Source of the DNA: Lactobacillaceae bacterium AF64-9pH9TA
GTDB taxonomy: Bacteria; Bacillota; Bacilli; Lactobacillales; Lactobacillaceae
DNA: 64,000 nucleotides
Reading direction: 5' to 3'
Assembly (NCBI GenBank): GCA_027681045.1
Contig: JAQDCK010000002.1
Coordinates: 176,801-240,800 of the forward strand
The notes under the pieces were generated by a model that did not search any database, was not told the DNA's origin, and worked only from the letters and a program-made list of their open reading frames with translations. A program made the translations under genes and the position numbers. Below are positions 1-8,885 of this stretch, in pieces. The number at the start of each line of letters is the position of its first letter. Position 1 is the first letter of the stretch.

Positions 1-187
1 GAAGAAGGGGACCAAGGTCTACACTAGTGGCTTAGGCGGGACTTCGCCAAAGGGGCTCTTGATCGGGACGGTGGCAGAAACCACAAAGGACAGCTTTGGC
101 CTGTCTGACTTGATCAAGATCAAGCCGGCCGGCAATTTGAGCGACGCGTCCGTGGTAACGGTCGTCAAAAGGAGCGTGGCTGGCTAA
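1..187 (+). CDS. mreC: Rod-shape-determining protein MreC, C-terminal end (partial)
   Basis: The 3' end of a gene cut by the window edge, read in the frame ending at the TAA at 185-187. The visible 61 residues contain SGLGGTSPKGLLIGTV, typical of the second beta-barrel of MreC, the periplasm-side scaffold of the lateral wall-elongation machinery that partners MreB and MreD. The stop overlaps the mreD start (TAATG), so the two are translationally coupled. The N-terminal membrane segment and coiled coil lie outside the window. The call rests on the C-terminal motif and the mreD neighbour. Confidence 0.85.
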   Translation, partial: KKGTKVYTSGLGGTSPKGLLIGTVAETTKDSFGLSDLIKIKPAGNLSDASVVTVVKRSVAG

Positions 188-726
188 TGCGGATTTTCAA
201 GCAATGGGTTTTGGCCATCGCCCTTTACCTGGCTCTGGTTGTGGAGGGGACCCTGTCCGTTTACCTGCAGCCGGCCTTGACTTACCAGCACGGCCGGGCC
301 GGTCTTTTGATCCTGCCAATTGCCGTTTTGATCATCGCTTATGAAGATGAGAGAAATGAAAAGGAAATCTGGCTGGCCCTGGCGGCCGGAGTAGTTGCCG
401 ACCTCTACTTCTGGGGGATCATCGGGATCTATACCTTTATCCTGCCGGCCCTGTCGGCTTTTGGACGCTGGTATGCCCGGGTCTTTCCGGAACTCTTCGT
501 TTTCCGCCTGCTGGGCAATATTTTGGCCATTACCGTCAGCTGCCTTTACACCTGGCTGGTCTTCCGTTTGATTGGCTGGACGGACTTGACCTTGAAGGCC
601 ATCGGCTTCAGCCTCTTATACACGGCCGGCTGGACGACTGGGATCAGCCTGGCAACTTACTGGCTTTGGGCCAAGCTGGCCAGATCTTATCCTTTCTTGG
701 TTGACCTGGACAATTACCGGTATTAA
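187..726 (+). CDS. mreD: Rod-shape-determining protein MreD
   Basis: A 179-residue integral membrane protein with about five hydrophobic segments and the compact length usual for MreD, the membrane subunit of the MreBCD elongation complex that links cytoskeleton and lateral peptidoglycan synthesis. Its ATG overlaps the mreC stop, so it ends an mreC-mreD operon, and a hairpin terminator follows directly. Primary sequence is poorly conserved in this family; position after mreC is the main support. Confidence 0.9.
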   Translation: MRIFKQWVLAIALYLALVVEGTLSVYLQPALTYQHGRAGLLILPIAVLIIAYEDERNEKEIWLALAAGVVADLYFWGIIGIYTFILPALSAFGRWYARVFPELFVFRLLGNILAITVSCLYTWLVFRLIGWTDLTLKAIGFSLLYTAGWTTGISLATYWLWAKLARSYPFLVDLDNYRY

Positions 727-734
727 TGAGCACA

Positions 735-766
735 AAAAAGCGGCCAGCGTGAAGCTGACCGCTTTT
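735..766. terminator. Bidirectional intrinsic terminator between mreD and the DUF4044 gene
   Basis: The arms AAAAGCGGCCAGC and GCTGACCGCTTTT form a stem with one mismatch. A T-run follows on the plus strand, and an A-run (T on the minus strand) precedes it. It sits between convergent genes and can serve both. Confidence 0.75.
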
Positions 767-781
767 GAGCGTATTGCCGGT

Positions 782-904
782 TTATTGGGCAGTTAAGTAG
801 TAAAGAACTGAGGCTGCCACGCCAAAGAGCGTGATCAAAGCCATCAAGACTACCATGAAATTCTCAATCTTTTGGAATGTTGACTTTTTCTTTTTACGTG
901 CCAT
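782..904 (-). CDS. DUF4044-type small membrane protein
   Basis: A 40-residue open frame on the minus strand, with ATG at 904-902 preceded by a strong AGGAGG about 7 bases upstream. It begins MARKKKKSTFQKIENF and continues as a single hydrophobic helix ending LYYLTAQ. A lysine-rich N-terminus followed by one membrane span is the pattern of the short DUF4044 proteins of lactobacilli and streptococci, whose function is unknown. It converges on mreD across a shared terminator. The strong ribosome binding site and clean helix make it a real gene; the family call is from memory of the pattern. Confidence 0.75.
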   Translation of the reverse strand: MARKKKKSTFQKIENFMVVLMALITLFGVAASVLYYLTAQ

Positions 905-1021
905 AGAAGCCTCCTATATGAGAGTGATTATAACCTTTTTGGCGGCGATTTGCAATTTCCTTGCTGCACTTTAAGGGAAAAATAAAAATGTGCTAAACTA
1001 GCTAGCAGATGGAGGAAAATT

Positions 1022-1351
1022 ATGCTGATGATATTCTTATTGCCGGTCTTTGGCCTGGCTTGTGCCTACCTAGTCAATCTGATCTGGCCCAGAGCTGCCT
1101 TTAGAGGCTATGACGTCATGCCCTTCTTTTTGATCTATGCCTGCCAGCTGATGACCAATTTAAAGGGCGTGCAATCCTTTTTACCGGCCGGCTTTTTGCT
1201 TTACTTCATATTGATATTGCTGGCCGCCATCAGATGGGCCATGATCAACAAGAACATTTCCTTAGGGAAGATGTTCCGCCAGTTCTGGTCCTACCTGGAT
1301 GCCTGCAGTTTCTTTTGGTATTGCGGATTGCTTTTGGTCGTTATGATCTGA
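1022..1351 (+). CDS. DUF3397 family membrane protein
   Basis: A 109-residue protein with about four hydrophobic segments (roughly residues 2-20, 33-45, 57-70 and 93-108), starting at ATG 1022 behind a GGAGG. It matches the DUF3397 proteins that lie immediately upstream of mraZ in lactobacilli; no biochemical role is established. It has its own terminator, so it is probably not part of the mraZ transcript. Location at the head of the division cluster hints at an envelope role, but that is inference. Confidence 0.75.
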   Translation: MLMIFLLPVFGLACAYLVNLIWPRAAFRGYDVMPFFLIYACQLMTNLKGVQSFLPAGFLLYFILILLAAIRWAMINKNISLGKMFRQFWSYLDACSFFWYCGLLLVVMI

Positions 1352-1357
1352 CAAATT

Positions 1358-1394
1358 ACTGTCAGCCGCTTTGCGCGGCTGGCAGTTTTTTAAT
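1358..1394 (+). terminator. Intrinsic terminator after the DUF3397 gene
   Basis: A strong stem pairs ACTGTCAGCCGC with GCGGCTGGCAGT around a short loop and is followed by a run of seven T. It separates the DUF3397 gene from the mraZ operon. Confidence 0.85.
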
Positions 1395-1428
1395 TTTTTC
1401 GGAAATCTGCTTGTGTTTTTCAGATATT

Positions 1429-1453
1429 GTGGTTTAAAGTGGGGATTTGTGGT
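1429..1453 (+). promoter_or_regulatory. Probable MraZ operator: three GTGG repeats at exact 10-bp spacing
   Basis: GTGGT, GTGGG and GTGGT begin at 1429, 1439 and 1449, so the period is exactly one helical turn, 30-50 bases before the mraZ start. MraZ (E. coli, Mycoplasma) is known to bind direct repeats of this type upstream of its own gene and to control the dcw cluster. Binding here is inferred. Confidence 0.7.
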
Positions 1454-1482
1454 AAATTGTTAACAGAAGGGAGGAGCCTGCC

Positions 1483-1914
1483 ATGTTCATGGGCGAATAC
1501 CAGCACAATTTGGACGCCAAAGGCCGTTTGATTATCCCGGCAAAACTGCGTGAACAGATTGGGCCAGCCATGGTTTTGACCCGGGGCATGGAAGGCTGCA
1601 TTTTTGGCTATCCTCTGACCGAATGGGCCAAGATCGAGGCCAAACTGGCCAAGCTTCCCTTGACGAAGAAGAACGCGCGGAGTTTTACCCGGATGTTTTA
1701 TTCCGGCGCCATGGAAGGCGAATTCGACAAGCAGGGGAGAATCAACTTGTCCCCCACCTTGAAGAAGCATGCCGGCCTGGTCAAGGAATGCGTCATTGTC
1801 GGCGTCTCCAACCGGATTGAAATCTGGGCCAAGGAGCGCTGGGAAGAGTATTCTGACGAAGCCAACGAAAGTTATGATGAAATTGCGGAAGATTTGGACG
1901 ATATCGAGTTATAA
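1483..1914 (+). CDS. mraZ: Transcriptional regulator MraZ
   Basis: A 143-residue protein containing two AbrB-like swapped-hairpin domains. The first begins [21 protein letters not shown]; the second carries the matching [10 protein letters not shown] motif near residue 82. MraZ forms a ring-shaped DNA-binding oligomer that regulates the division and wall cluster it heads. The start at ATG 1483 follows a GGGAGG. rsmH begins two bases after its stop. Three GTGG repeats 10 bp apart lie just upstream and are the likely autoregulatory site. Confidence 0.95.
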   Translation: MFMGEYQHNLDAKGRLIIPAKLREQIGPAMVLTRGMEGCIFGYPLTEWAKIEAKLAKLPLTKKNARSFTRMFYSGAMEGEFDKQGRINLSPTLKKHAGLVKECVIVGVSNRIEIWAKERWEEYSDEANESYDEIAEDLDDIEL

Positions 1915-1916
1915 AG

Positions 1917-2861
1917 ATGGAATTTAAGCATACTAGCGTGTTATTGCACGAAACAATCGACAACCTGGCCCCACAAAGCGGCGGCACTTACGTAGATGCC
2001 ACCTTCGGCGGGGGCGGGCATGCAAGATACCTGCTTAGTAAGCTGGACAAAGGAAATCTGATCGGTTTCGACCAGGACCAGTACGCGATTGACACCGCCC
2101 AGAGCAATTTTGCTGCCTTTTTAAAAGGAGACAGCCAGCCTCGCCTGCAGCTGGTCCACAACAACTTCAGCCATTTAAAAGAAGAACTGGCCAAGCTGGG
2201 GATTAGCGGCATTGACGGCATCTACTACGACTTGGGTGTTTCATCTCCGCAATTGGACCAGGCTGAGCGCGGTTTTTCCTACCGTTTTGACGCAAGGCTG
2301 GACATGCGGATGGACCAGAGTCAGGACTTTGATGCTTACCAGCTGGTCAACCAGTATGACCAAAAGCAGCTGGCTGACGTCCTTTACCGCTATGGCGACG
2401 AGAAGTTTTCCCGGCAGATCGCTAGAAAGATCGTTGAAAGAAGACGGGTCAAGCCGATTGCAACTACTTTTGAGTTGGTTGAGATCATCAAGGAAGCAAT
2501 TCCGGCCGCAGCCCGCCGCAGCGGCGGCCACCCGGCCAAGAAGAGCTTCCAGGCCATCCGGGTGGAAGTCAACCACGAGCTGGACGTTTTGCAGGCATCT
2601 TTGGAAGAAGCCATCGGACTGCTTAATCCTGGCGGCCGGATCAGCGTTATTACCTTCCAGTCTTTGGAAGACAAGATCGTCAAGCAGACCTTCAAGAAGT
2701 ATTCAGAAGTTGAAATTCCCCGCGGTATGCCAGTTGTGCCCGAAGGGATCAAACCAACTTTACGCCTGGTCAACCGCAAGCCGATCACGGCCAGCGAAGA
2801 AGAACTGGCGGAAAACAACCGGTCACACAGTGCAAAGTTAAGAGTAGCAGAGAAATTATAA
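1917..2861 (+). CDS. rsmH: 16S rRNA (cytosine-1402-N4)-methyltransferase RsmH
   Basis: A 314-residue SAM-dependent methyltransferase (MraW) that methylates N4 of C1402 in the ribosomal P site. The N-terminus shows HTSVLLHETIDNL, the SAM-binding VDATFGGGGHAR near residue 28, and the DLGVSSPQLD motif near residue 106, all characteristic. It follows mraZ by two bases, the conserved order in Bacillota. Confidence 0.96.
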   Translation: MEFKHTSVLLHETIDNLAPQSGGTYVDATFGGGGHARYLLSKLDKGNLIGFDQDQYAIDTAQSNFAAFLKGDSQPRLQLVHNNFSHLKEELAKLGISGIDGIYYDLGVSSPQLDQAERGFSYRFDARLDMRMDQSQDFDAYQLVNQYDQKQLADVLYRYGDEKFSRQIARKIVERRRVKPIATTFELVEIIKEAIPAAARRSGGHPAKKSFQAIRVEVNHELDVLQASLEEAIGLLNPGGRISVITFQSLEDKIVKQTFKKYSEVEIPRGMPVVPEGIKPTLRLVNRKPITASEEELAENNRSHSAKLRVAEKL

Positions 2862-2872
2862 AGAGGACCACA

Positions 2873-3229
2873 ATGGCTGGAAACACAGTTAGAAAATATA
2901 ATTATGAACCAGAAGAGGAAGCCCGGAAAAGTCCTCGTTTGGTGGTTGACCCGCAGAAGGTGCCATACTCAGCTTTTGAAAAGCTGCTGGCAGTTGTGGG
3001 CCTGCTTGGGGCAGTTGCTTTGATTACCTTGAACGTGTCTGCCAGCGTTTCGGCGACTTATGCCCAGCGGCAGTTAACTAACGTCAAGGAATCAATTACC
3101 AAGCAAAAAAACGCAACGGCTGACTTACAGCAGGAAATTGGCGAGTTGTCGTCAAATACCCGCTTGAACAAGATCGCCCAAAGTCAAGGACTGAAGTTGC
3201 GTGAAAATAACATTAGGACAATTCGCTAA
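2873..3229 (+). CDS. ftsL: Cell division protein FtsL
   Basis: A 118-residue bitopic membrane protein: a charged cytoplasmic N-terminus, one membrane span at about residues 39-58, then an extracytoplasmic segment with heptad leucines typical of the FtsL/DivIC coiled coil. FtsL is part of the FtsL-DivIC-DivIB complex that activates septal peptidoglycan synthesis. Its TAA overlaps the ATG of the penicillin-binding protein gene by one base. The family is weakly conserved; position and topology carry the call. Confidence 0.88.
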   Translation: MAGNTVRKYNYEPEEEARKSPRLVVDPQKVPYSAFEKLLAVVGLLGAVALITLNVSASVSATYAQRQLTNVKESITKQKNATADLQQEIGELSSNTRLNKIAQSQGLKLRENNIRTIR

Positions 3230-5391
3230 TGAAGAAGACCACTAATTTAAGAAAAATAAAATCCAGAGCACACGGCTATCGCTTTACAGTTGGGAGAATT
3301 CTAGAGCTAGTCGTTGCTTTGGTTTTTCTTTTTTTTGCTGGCCGCATGCTCTATCTGTCGATTTCCAAGACCATTGACGGCCAGGACATCAACAAGAGAA
3401 CTGCCGCGATTTATCGGCGAAACACTGCTTTGACGGCTAACCGGGGCACGATTTATGACAAGAACGGCTTGATCATTGCCCAGGATTCCCACACCTACAC
3501 GGTTTACGCGATTTTGGACAAGACATATGTCGACTCCAATAAGAAACCGCTCTATGTCCAGGACAAGGAGAAAACGGCTGAAAAGCTGGCTATGGTTTTG
3601 CCGCTTTCCAAGGCGAAAATCCTCAAGTATCTGAATCCTAAGAATAAAAATACCTTCCAGGTTCAGTTCGGGACGGCCGGATCCGGCTTGACCTTGACTG
3701 AGAAAAAGAAGATCCAGGCCATGCACTTGACTGGGATCAAGTTCATGGAAACGCCGTCGCGCTTGTATCCAAACGGGGTTTTTGCCTCAAACGTGGTCGG
3801 CTACACGGTTTCTGAGACCAATTCCAAGACCCAGGCCACGGAACTGGAAGGGGTAACTGGGCTTGAAGCCTACTTTAACAAGATCCTCAAGGGGACCAAC
3901 GGTTATGAGACCAGCATGGTCGATTCTTCAGAAAACCAGCTGCCAAGCGGGTCCCACTCCTACAAGGCAGCTAAAGACGGGGATAATCTCTACTTGACGA
4001 TTGACTCTCAGCTACAGAGTGCCCTGGAGTCCTACATGAGCAAGGTGCAGAAGAACTACACGCCGAAAGCCATGACGGCGGTTATTGAAGACTTGAAGAC
4101 CGGGAAGATCCTGGCTGCTTCCCAGCGGCCAACCTTCAACTCCCAGACCAAGGCCGGAATCAGCAAGGCGGGCAGCAACCTCCTGGTTCAGTCTAGCTAC
4201 GAGCCAGGTTCTGTTTTCAAGATCCTGTCCCTGGCGGCTGCGGTCAACAGTGGCAACTATAATCCCAAGGCATACTACCGGTCAGGATCGATCACTGTTT
4301 CCGGTTCCACCATCTATGACTGGCAGAAGTCTGGCTGGGGAACGATTCCGTTCTCCCAGGCCTTTCCGCACTCCAGTAACGTCGGGATGGTCTACCTGGA
4401 AAAGAAGATGGGAGCCAAGCTCTGGCGCAAGTACCTGGAGATGTTCCGCATTACCCACAAGACCGGGATTACCCTGCCAGGTGAAGTTTCCGGCAGCCTG
4501 TCTTTCTCAAGTCCGGTTGACCAGGCGGTAACTTCCTTTGGTCAAGGGGTCACGGTCAACGTCATGCAGATGATGCAGGTATACAGTGCCCTGGCCAACA
4601 ACGGGCAGATGGTCAAGCCGCAACTGGTGGAAAAAATTACCAATTCTTCGGGCAAGACGGTCAAGAGCTACAAGGTCCAGAAGGTTGGCAAGAAGATTTT
4701 TACGGCCCAAACCAGAAAAGTAGTCATTCAGAACATGAAGAAGGTTTTGGACAAGGAAATCGGGACCGGCCACACCTACTACATGAAGGGCAAGGACTTC
4801 GGAATCAAGACCGGGACGGCCCAGATTGCCAAGTCAACAGGCGGCTACATGACCGGGGACCGGAACTACATCTTCTCAGTCATGGGGATTACCCCAACTG
4901 ACAATCCCCGTTACTGCATCTACTTGACCATGAAGCAGCCAAGCAAGCTGGGCAGCGGAGCCGAAACTATCCTGGCCCAGATCTTTAAGCCGATGATGAG
5001 CCGGCTGGTGCTTTTGAACAAGGGGGACAAGTCAGCTTCTGCCGTAGTCAAGGTGCCGAAATTTACCGGCATGACTTATGCCAAGGCTAAAAAGACAGCG
5101 ACCTCAAATGGTCTCAACCTGGTCCGCCTGGGGACTGGTTCTAAAGTTCTCAGTCAAAAGGCAGCGGCGGGTGAAACGGTATCCGTCGGCAGCACTGTCT
5201 TTGCCTTGACTAGCGGCAAGATCAGCCTGCCGGATTTGACCGGCTGGACTGAAAGCCAGCTGGAGGCTTATGCCTCCCTGGCTGGAATCAAGCTGCAGCT
5301 GTCAGGCGGCGGCAAAGTTAAGTCGCAAAGTCTGGCTCAGGGGACGGTAGTTAAATCAGGAACGAAATTGAAAGTAGAGTTAAAGGAGTAA
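3229..5391 (+). CDS. pbpB: Septal penicillin-binding protein 2B (FtsI-type transpeptidase) with PASTA domains
   Basis: A 720-residue class B penicillin-binding protein: cytoplasmic basic N-terminus, one membrane span at about residues 23-42, dimerisation domain, then the transpeptidase domain. The catalytic triad of motifs is visible: S328-V-F-K331, S382-S-N384 and K527-T-G529. Two C-terminal PASTA repeats follow (about residues 605-720), as in PBP2x/PBP2B of Gram-positives, where they help recognise wall or lipid II. It cross-links septal peptidoglycan and works with FtsW and the FtsL-DivIB complex. mraY starts seven bases after it. Confidence 0.95.
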   Translation: MKKTTNLRKIKSRAHGYRFTVGRILELVVALVFLFFAGRMLYLSISKTIDGQDINKRTAAIYRRNTALTANRGTIYDKNGLIIAQDSHTYTVYAILDKTYVDSNKKPLYVQDKEKTAEKLAMVLPLSKAKILKYLNPKNKNTFQVQFGTAGSGLTLTEKKKIQAMHLTGIKFMETPSRLYPNGVFASNVVGYTVSETNSKTQATELEGVTGLEAYFNKILKGTNGYETSMVDSSENQLPSGSHSYKAAKDGDNLYLTIDSQLQSALESYMSKVQKNYTPKAMTAVIEDLKTGKILAASQRPTFNSQTKAGISKAGSNLLVQSSYEPGSVFKILSLAAAVNSGNYNPKAYYRSGSITVSGSTIYDWQKSGWGTIPFSQAFPHSSNVGMVYLEKKMGAKLWRKYLEMFRITHKTGITLPGEVSGSLSFSSPVDQAVTSFGQGVTVNVMQMMQVYSALANNGQMVKPQLVEKITNSSGKTVKSYKVQKVGKKIFTAQTRKVVIQNMKKVLDKEIGTGHTYYMKGKDFGIKTGTAQIAKSTGGYMTGDRNYIFSVMGITPTDNPRYCIYLTMKQPSKLGSGAETILAQIFKPMMSRLVLLNKGDKSASAVVKVPKFTGMTYAKAKKTATSNGLNLVRLGTGSKVLSQKAAAGETVSVGSTVFALTSGKISLPDLTGWTESQLEAYASLAGIKLQLSGGGKVKSQSLAQGTVVKSGTKLKVELKE

Positions 5392-5398
5392 TAGATCG

Positions 5399-6358
5399 AT
5401 GCAAGCAAGTTTGATTGCTTTTATGATTTCACTGGTATTAAGCGCCTTGCTTTTGCCATGGCTGATCATCTGGATGAGAAGCCACGACGAAGGCCAGCAG
5501 ATCCGGGATGAAGGGCCGAAATGGCATGAAAAAAAGTCGGGGACCCCGACCATGGGGGGCACGATCTTCGTGCTTTCAGCCGCGGTCGCAACGATCGCCA
5601 TCTGCGCGTATAAGGGTCAGCTGACCAAGACGGTCTGGATTTTGTTAGTTGCTCTTTTGGGCTACGGGGTTATCGGCTTCCTGGATGACGGCTTAAAGCT
5701 CTTTTTCAAGCGGAACCTGGGTCTTAGAGCCTGGCAAAAAATGGCCCTGCAGCTGGTCGTAGCTGCCGGGATCGTTTTGCTGGCAGCCAGTGACAACTTT
5801 GACTTTGGCCTCTACCTGCCTTTTGCCGGGGTGGTCAAGAACATGGCCCTCTTTACCTTGTTTGAAGTCTTCTGGCTGGTCGGCTTTTCAAACGCCGTCA
5901 ACCTGTCAGATGGTCTGGACGGCCTGGCAACCGGGCTGTCCTTTATCGCTTACGGTACCTATGCCTGGCTGGCTTTTAAGAGCCGGAATTTTGGCGTTCT
6001 GGTCTTCTGTATGGCGGTAATGGGGGGCTTGGCCGCCTTCTTCATGTTCAACCACAAGCCGGCTAAGATCTTTATGGGGGATGCTGGTTCCCTGGCCCTC
6101 GGGGGCGGGCTGGCAGTGGTCAGCATCTTCTTGGGCCGGCCATGGTCCTTGCTTTTGATCGGGATCGTCTTTGTCTGTGAAACGGCCAGCGTTATTTTGC
6201 AGGTCGCTTCGTTTAAGACGACTGGCAAGCGGATTTTTAAAATGACGCCAATCCACCACCACTTTGAAATGCTGGGCTGGTCCGAATGGAAGGTCGACCT
6301 GGCCTTCTGGCTGGTTGGACTGATTGGTAGCGGAATTTATTTGATGATTTGGGGATAA
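5399..6358 (+). CDS. mraY: Phospho-N-acetylmuramoyl-pentapeptide-transferase MraY
   Basis: A 319-residue polytopic membrane enzyme with about ten spans that transfers phospho-MurNAc-pentapeptide to undecaprenyl phosphate, making lipid I. Signature motifs are present: GTPTMGG near residue 48, FLDDGLK near 97, [12 protein letters not shown] near 167, [22 protein letters not shown] near 217 and the TPIHHHFE histidine motif near 283. The catalytic aspartates lie in these loops. It sits between pbpB and murD as in other Bacillota. Confidence 0.96.
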   Translation: MQASLIAFMISLVLSALLLPWLIIWMRSHDEGQQIRDEGPKWHEKKSGTPTMGGTIFVLSAAVATIAICAYKGQLTKTVWILLVALLGYGVIGFLDDGLKLFFKRNLGLRAWQKMALQLVVAAGIVLLAASDNFDFGLYLPFAGVVKNMALFTLFEVFWLVGFSNAVNLSDGLDGLATGLSFIAYGTYAWLAFKSRNFGVLVFCMAVMGGLAAFFMFNHKPAKIFMGDAGSLALGGGLAVVSIFLGRPWSLLLIGIVFVCETASVILQVASFKTTGKRIFKMTPIHHHFEMLGWSEWKVDLAFWLVGLIGSGIYLMIWG

Positions 6359-6365
6359 TTAAACG

Positions 6366-7748
6366 ATGAAAGAAATCGATAAATATGCTGGTAAAAACAT
6401 TCTTGTTTTAGGTCTGGGCCGGAGCGGCTTCGCGGTCAGCAAGCTGCTCCTCAAGCTGGGCGCGCGCCTGACTTTAAATGACAAGGCAGACCTGGCTGCT
6501 GACCCTAAAGCCAAGCAGTTGGCTGACCTGGGCGTCAGAGTAATTGGCGGCAGTCACCCAGTCGACCTGTTTGACCAGGAAAAGTTTGACTACCTGGTTA
6601 AAAATCCCGGCATCCCTTACGAGAACCCGATGGTGGCCAAGGCCAGCGAAAAAGGGGTTCCCATCATTACTGAGCCTGAAGTTGCTTTAAGTGCCAGCGA
6701 ATCGCCTTACGTCTGCGTAACCGGGTCAAACGGCAAGACCACCACGGTCATGCTGACCCAGCAGATCATGGACCACTACCTGCAAAAGCAGGGCCACCAC
6801 GCTTACGCGGTCGGCAACATTGGCTGGCCGATTTCTGAAGTAGTTTTAGACCAAGCCGGCCCAGATGACCTTTTGGTCGTGGAAATGTCCAGCTTCCAGT
6901 TGATGGGGGTAACCGACATTGAACCAAAGGTAGCGGCTATCGTTGACATCTACAACAATGTCCACCTGGACTACCACAAGACTTTTGACAACTATGTTGA
7001 CGCCAAGCTGAACGTTGGCCGCTTCCAAAAGGAGAGCGACTACTTCCTGGCCAACTTTGACCAAAAGGACATCCTGGCTAAAGAAGAAAAGGCAACTAAG
7101 GCCAAGATTCTGACCTTCAGTGAAAATGATCCAGCCGCTGATTTCTACATCGGCCAGGACTACTTGATGCACGGCGAAGAAAAGATGATGAAGATTGCCG
7201 ACATCAAGCTGCCGGGGATCCACAACTTGCAAAACTCCCTGGTTGCCATCGGCATCAGCAGCCTGATGGGGGCGGGCAAGGACGACATCGCGGCCGTTTT
7301 GTCCACCTTTACTGGGGCTGAACACCGCCTGCAGTATGTGACCACCCTTGACGGGGTCAAGGTCTACAATGACTCCAAGTCAACCAACATTGAAGCGGCC
7401 ACCGTGGCCATCCAGTCCTTCAAGGAGCCGGAAGTCCTTTTGGCTGGGGGCCTGGACCGGGGCTTTGTCTTTGACTCCCTGGTTGAACTGTTTAAAAAAC
7501 ACGTCAAGGCCATCGTAACTTACGGGGAAACCCGCTACCTGCTGGCTGACGCGGCCAGAAAGGCCGGGATGAAGACCATCGTGGTCGTTGACAACCTGCA
7601 TGAAGGGGTTAAGGCAGCATCCAAGCTGACTGAAGCAGGCGACGTCCTGCTCTTTTCACCGGCCTGCGCTTCCTGGGACCAGTTCAAGACCTTTGAAGAA
7701 CGCGGCGAATATTTTGTCAAGTATGTAAAAGAATTGGAAGAGAAATAA
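6366..7748 (+). CDS. murD: UDP-N-acetylmuramoyl-L-alanine:D-glutamate ligase MurD
   Basis: A 460-residue Mur ligase adding D-glutamate to UDP-MurNAc-L-Ala in the cytoplasm. It has the N-terminal Rossmann-like UDP-binding region (VLGLGRSGFA), the ATP-binding P-loop VTGSNGKTTT near residue 120, and the C-terminal ligase domain with YNDSKSTN near residue 335 and SPACASWDQF near 434. Length is normal for the family. murG starts one base after its stop. Confidence 0.96.
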   Translation: MKEIDKYAGKNILVLGLGRSGFAVSKLLLKLGARLTLNDKADLAADPKAKQLADLGVRVIGGSHPVDLFDQEKFDYLVKNPGIPYENPMVAKASEKGVPIITEPEVALSASESPYVCVTGSNGKTTTVMLTQQIMDHYLQKQGHHAYAVGNIGWPISEVVLDQAGPDDLLVVEMSSFQLMGVTDIEPKVAAIVDIYNNVHLDYHKTFDNYVDAKLNVGRFQKESDYFLANFDQKDILAKEEKATKAKILTFSENDPAADFYIGQDYLMHGEEKMMKIADIKLPGIHNLQNSLVAIGISSLMGAGKDDIAAVLSTFTGAEHRLQYVTTLDGVKVYNDSKSTNIEAATVAIQSFKEPEVLLAGGLDRGFVFDSLVELFKKHVKAIVTYGETRYLLADAARKAGMKTIVVVDNLHEGVKAASKLTEAGDVLLFSPACASWDQFKTFEERGEYFVKYVKELEEK

Positions 7749-7749
7749 A

Positions 7750-8862
7750 ATGAGAGTTATTTTTTCTGGTGGCGGCACTGGCGGCCACATTTATCCCATC
7801 ATGGCCTTGATTGAACGCTTGAAGGAAGAAGGCATTTGCCAAGACGATGAGATTTTGTTCGTTGGCACCAAGAAGGGGCTGGAATCCAAGATCGTGCCTG
7901 CCGCCGGGGTTAACTTTAAGACCATCGACATCCAAGGCTTTGACAGAAAGCACCTGTTGAACAATGTTAAGACTATCCAGCTCTTTTTAAAGGCGACTAA
8001 GCGGGCCAAGGAAATTCTGGCTGACTTTCAGCCGGACGTTGTCCTGGGCACTGGCGGCTACGTCAGCGGGGCGATTGTCTACGAAGCCAGCAAGATGAAG
8101 ATTCCGACCATGATCCACGAGTCCAACTCCGTGGTCGGGGTGGCCAACAAGTTCTTAGGCCACTACGTGGACAAGATCTGCTATACTTTTGATGACGCGG
8201 CCAAGGAATTTCCAGAAAAAAAGAAGCTGGTCAAGACCGGCAACCCGCGTTCCCAGCAGGTTTTGAGCTTAAATGCCAAGCCGGTTGACCTGGCAGGCGA
8301 TTTGGGCCTTAACCCCCAGATCCCGACTGTCCTGGTCTTCGGGGGTTCCCGGGGTGCCTTGGCCATCAACCGGGTCATGCTCAAGTCTTTGATGGAGCTG
8401 AAGAAGAAGCCTTACCAAGTGATCTGGGCAACGGGGACTTACTACTATGACGCGATTGAGAAAAAGCTGGCTGATGTTGACTACGGCGACTCCATCAAGG
8501 TCATGCCGTATATCGCCAACATGCCGGGCCTTTTGCCGGAAATGACCTGCGTTGTTTCCCGGTCCGGGGCAACCAGCCTGGCTGAGTTCACGGCCTTGGG
8601 CGTGCCAGTCATCTTGATTCCTAGTCCTAACGTGACCCACAACCACCAGATGAAGAATGCCATGGACCTGGAAAAGGCCGGAGCGGCTTTGGTGATTGCG
8701 GAAGATGATCTGAACGAAAACACCTTCGTGTCCTCCATCGATCACCTGCTTTTGGACCAGAGCTATGCCGAAAAAATGCGGCAGGCTTCCACGGCCTTGG
8801 GCGTGCCCGATGCATCTGACCAGGTCATCAAGGTCATGAAGGAAATTGCCAAGAAGAACTGA
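7750..8862 (+). CDS. murG: UDP-N-acetylglucosamine:lipid I GlcNAc transferase MurG
   Basis: A 370-residue GT-B glycosyltransferase that converts lipid I to lipid II at the inner membrane face. It starts MRVIFSGGGTGGHIYP, the glycine-rich lipid-carrier binding loop, has the second G-rich loop VFGGSRGA near residue 196 and the SRSGATSLAEFTALGVP UDP-GlcNAc motif near residue 268. Murein precursor synthesis (mraY-murD-murG) is contiguous here; murC and ddl are elsewhere, as in other lactobacilli. Confidence 0.96.
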   Translation: MRVIFSGGGTGGHIYPIMALIERLKEEGICQDDEILFVGTKKGLESKIVPAAGVNFKTIDIQGFDRKHLLNNVKTIQLFLKATKRAKEILADFQPDVVLGTGGYVSGAIVYEASKMKIPTMIHESNSVVGVANKFLGHYVDKICYTFDDAAKEFPEKKKLVKTGNPRSQQVLSLNAKPVDLAGDLGLNPQIPTVLVFGGSRGALAINRVMLKSLMELKKKPYQVIWATGTYYYDAIEKKLADVDYGDSIKVMPYIANMPGLLPEMTCVVSRSGATSLAEFTALGVPVILIPSPNVTHNHQMKNAMDLEKAGAALVIAEDDLNENTFVSSIDHLLLDQSYAEKMRQASTALGVPDASDQVIKVMKEIAKKN

Positions 8863-8885
8863 TAATAAACGATTAGGAGGAAGCA

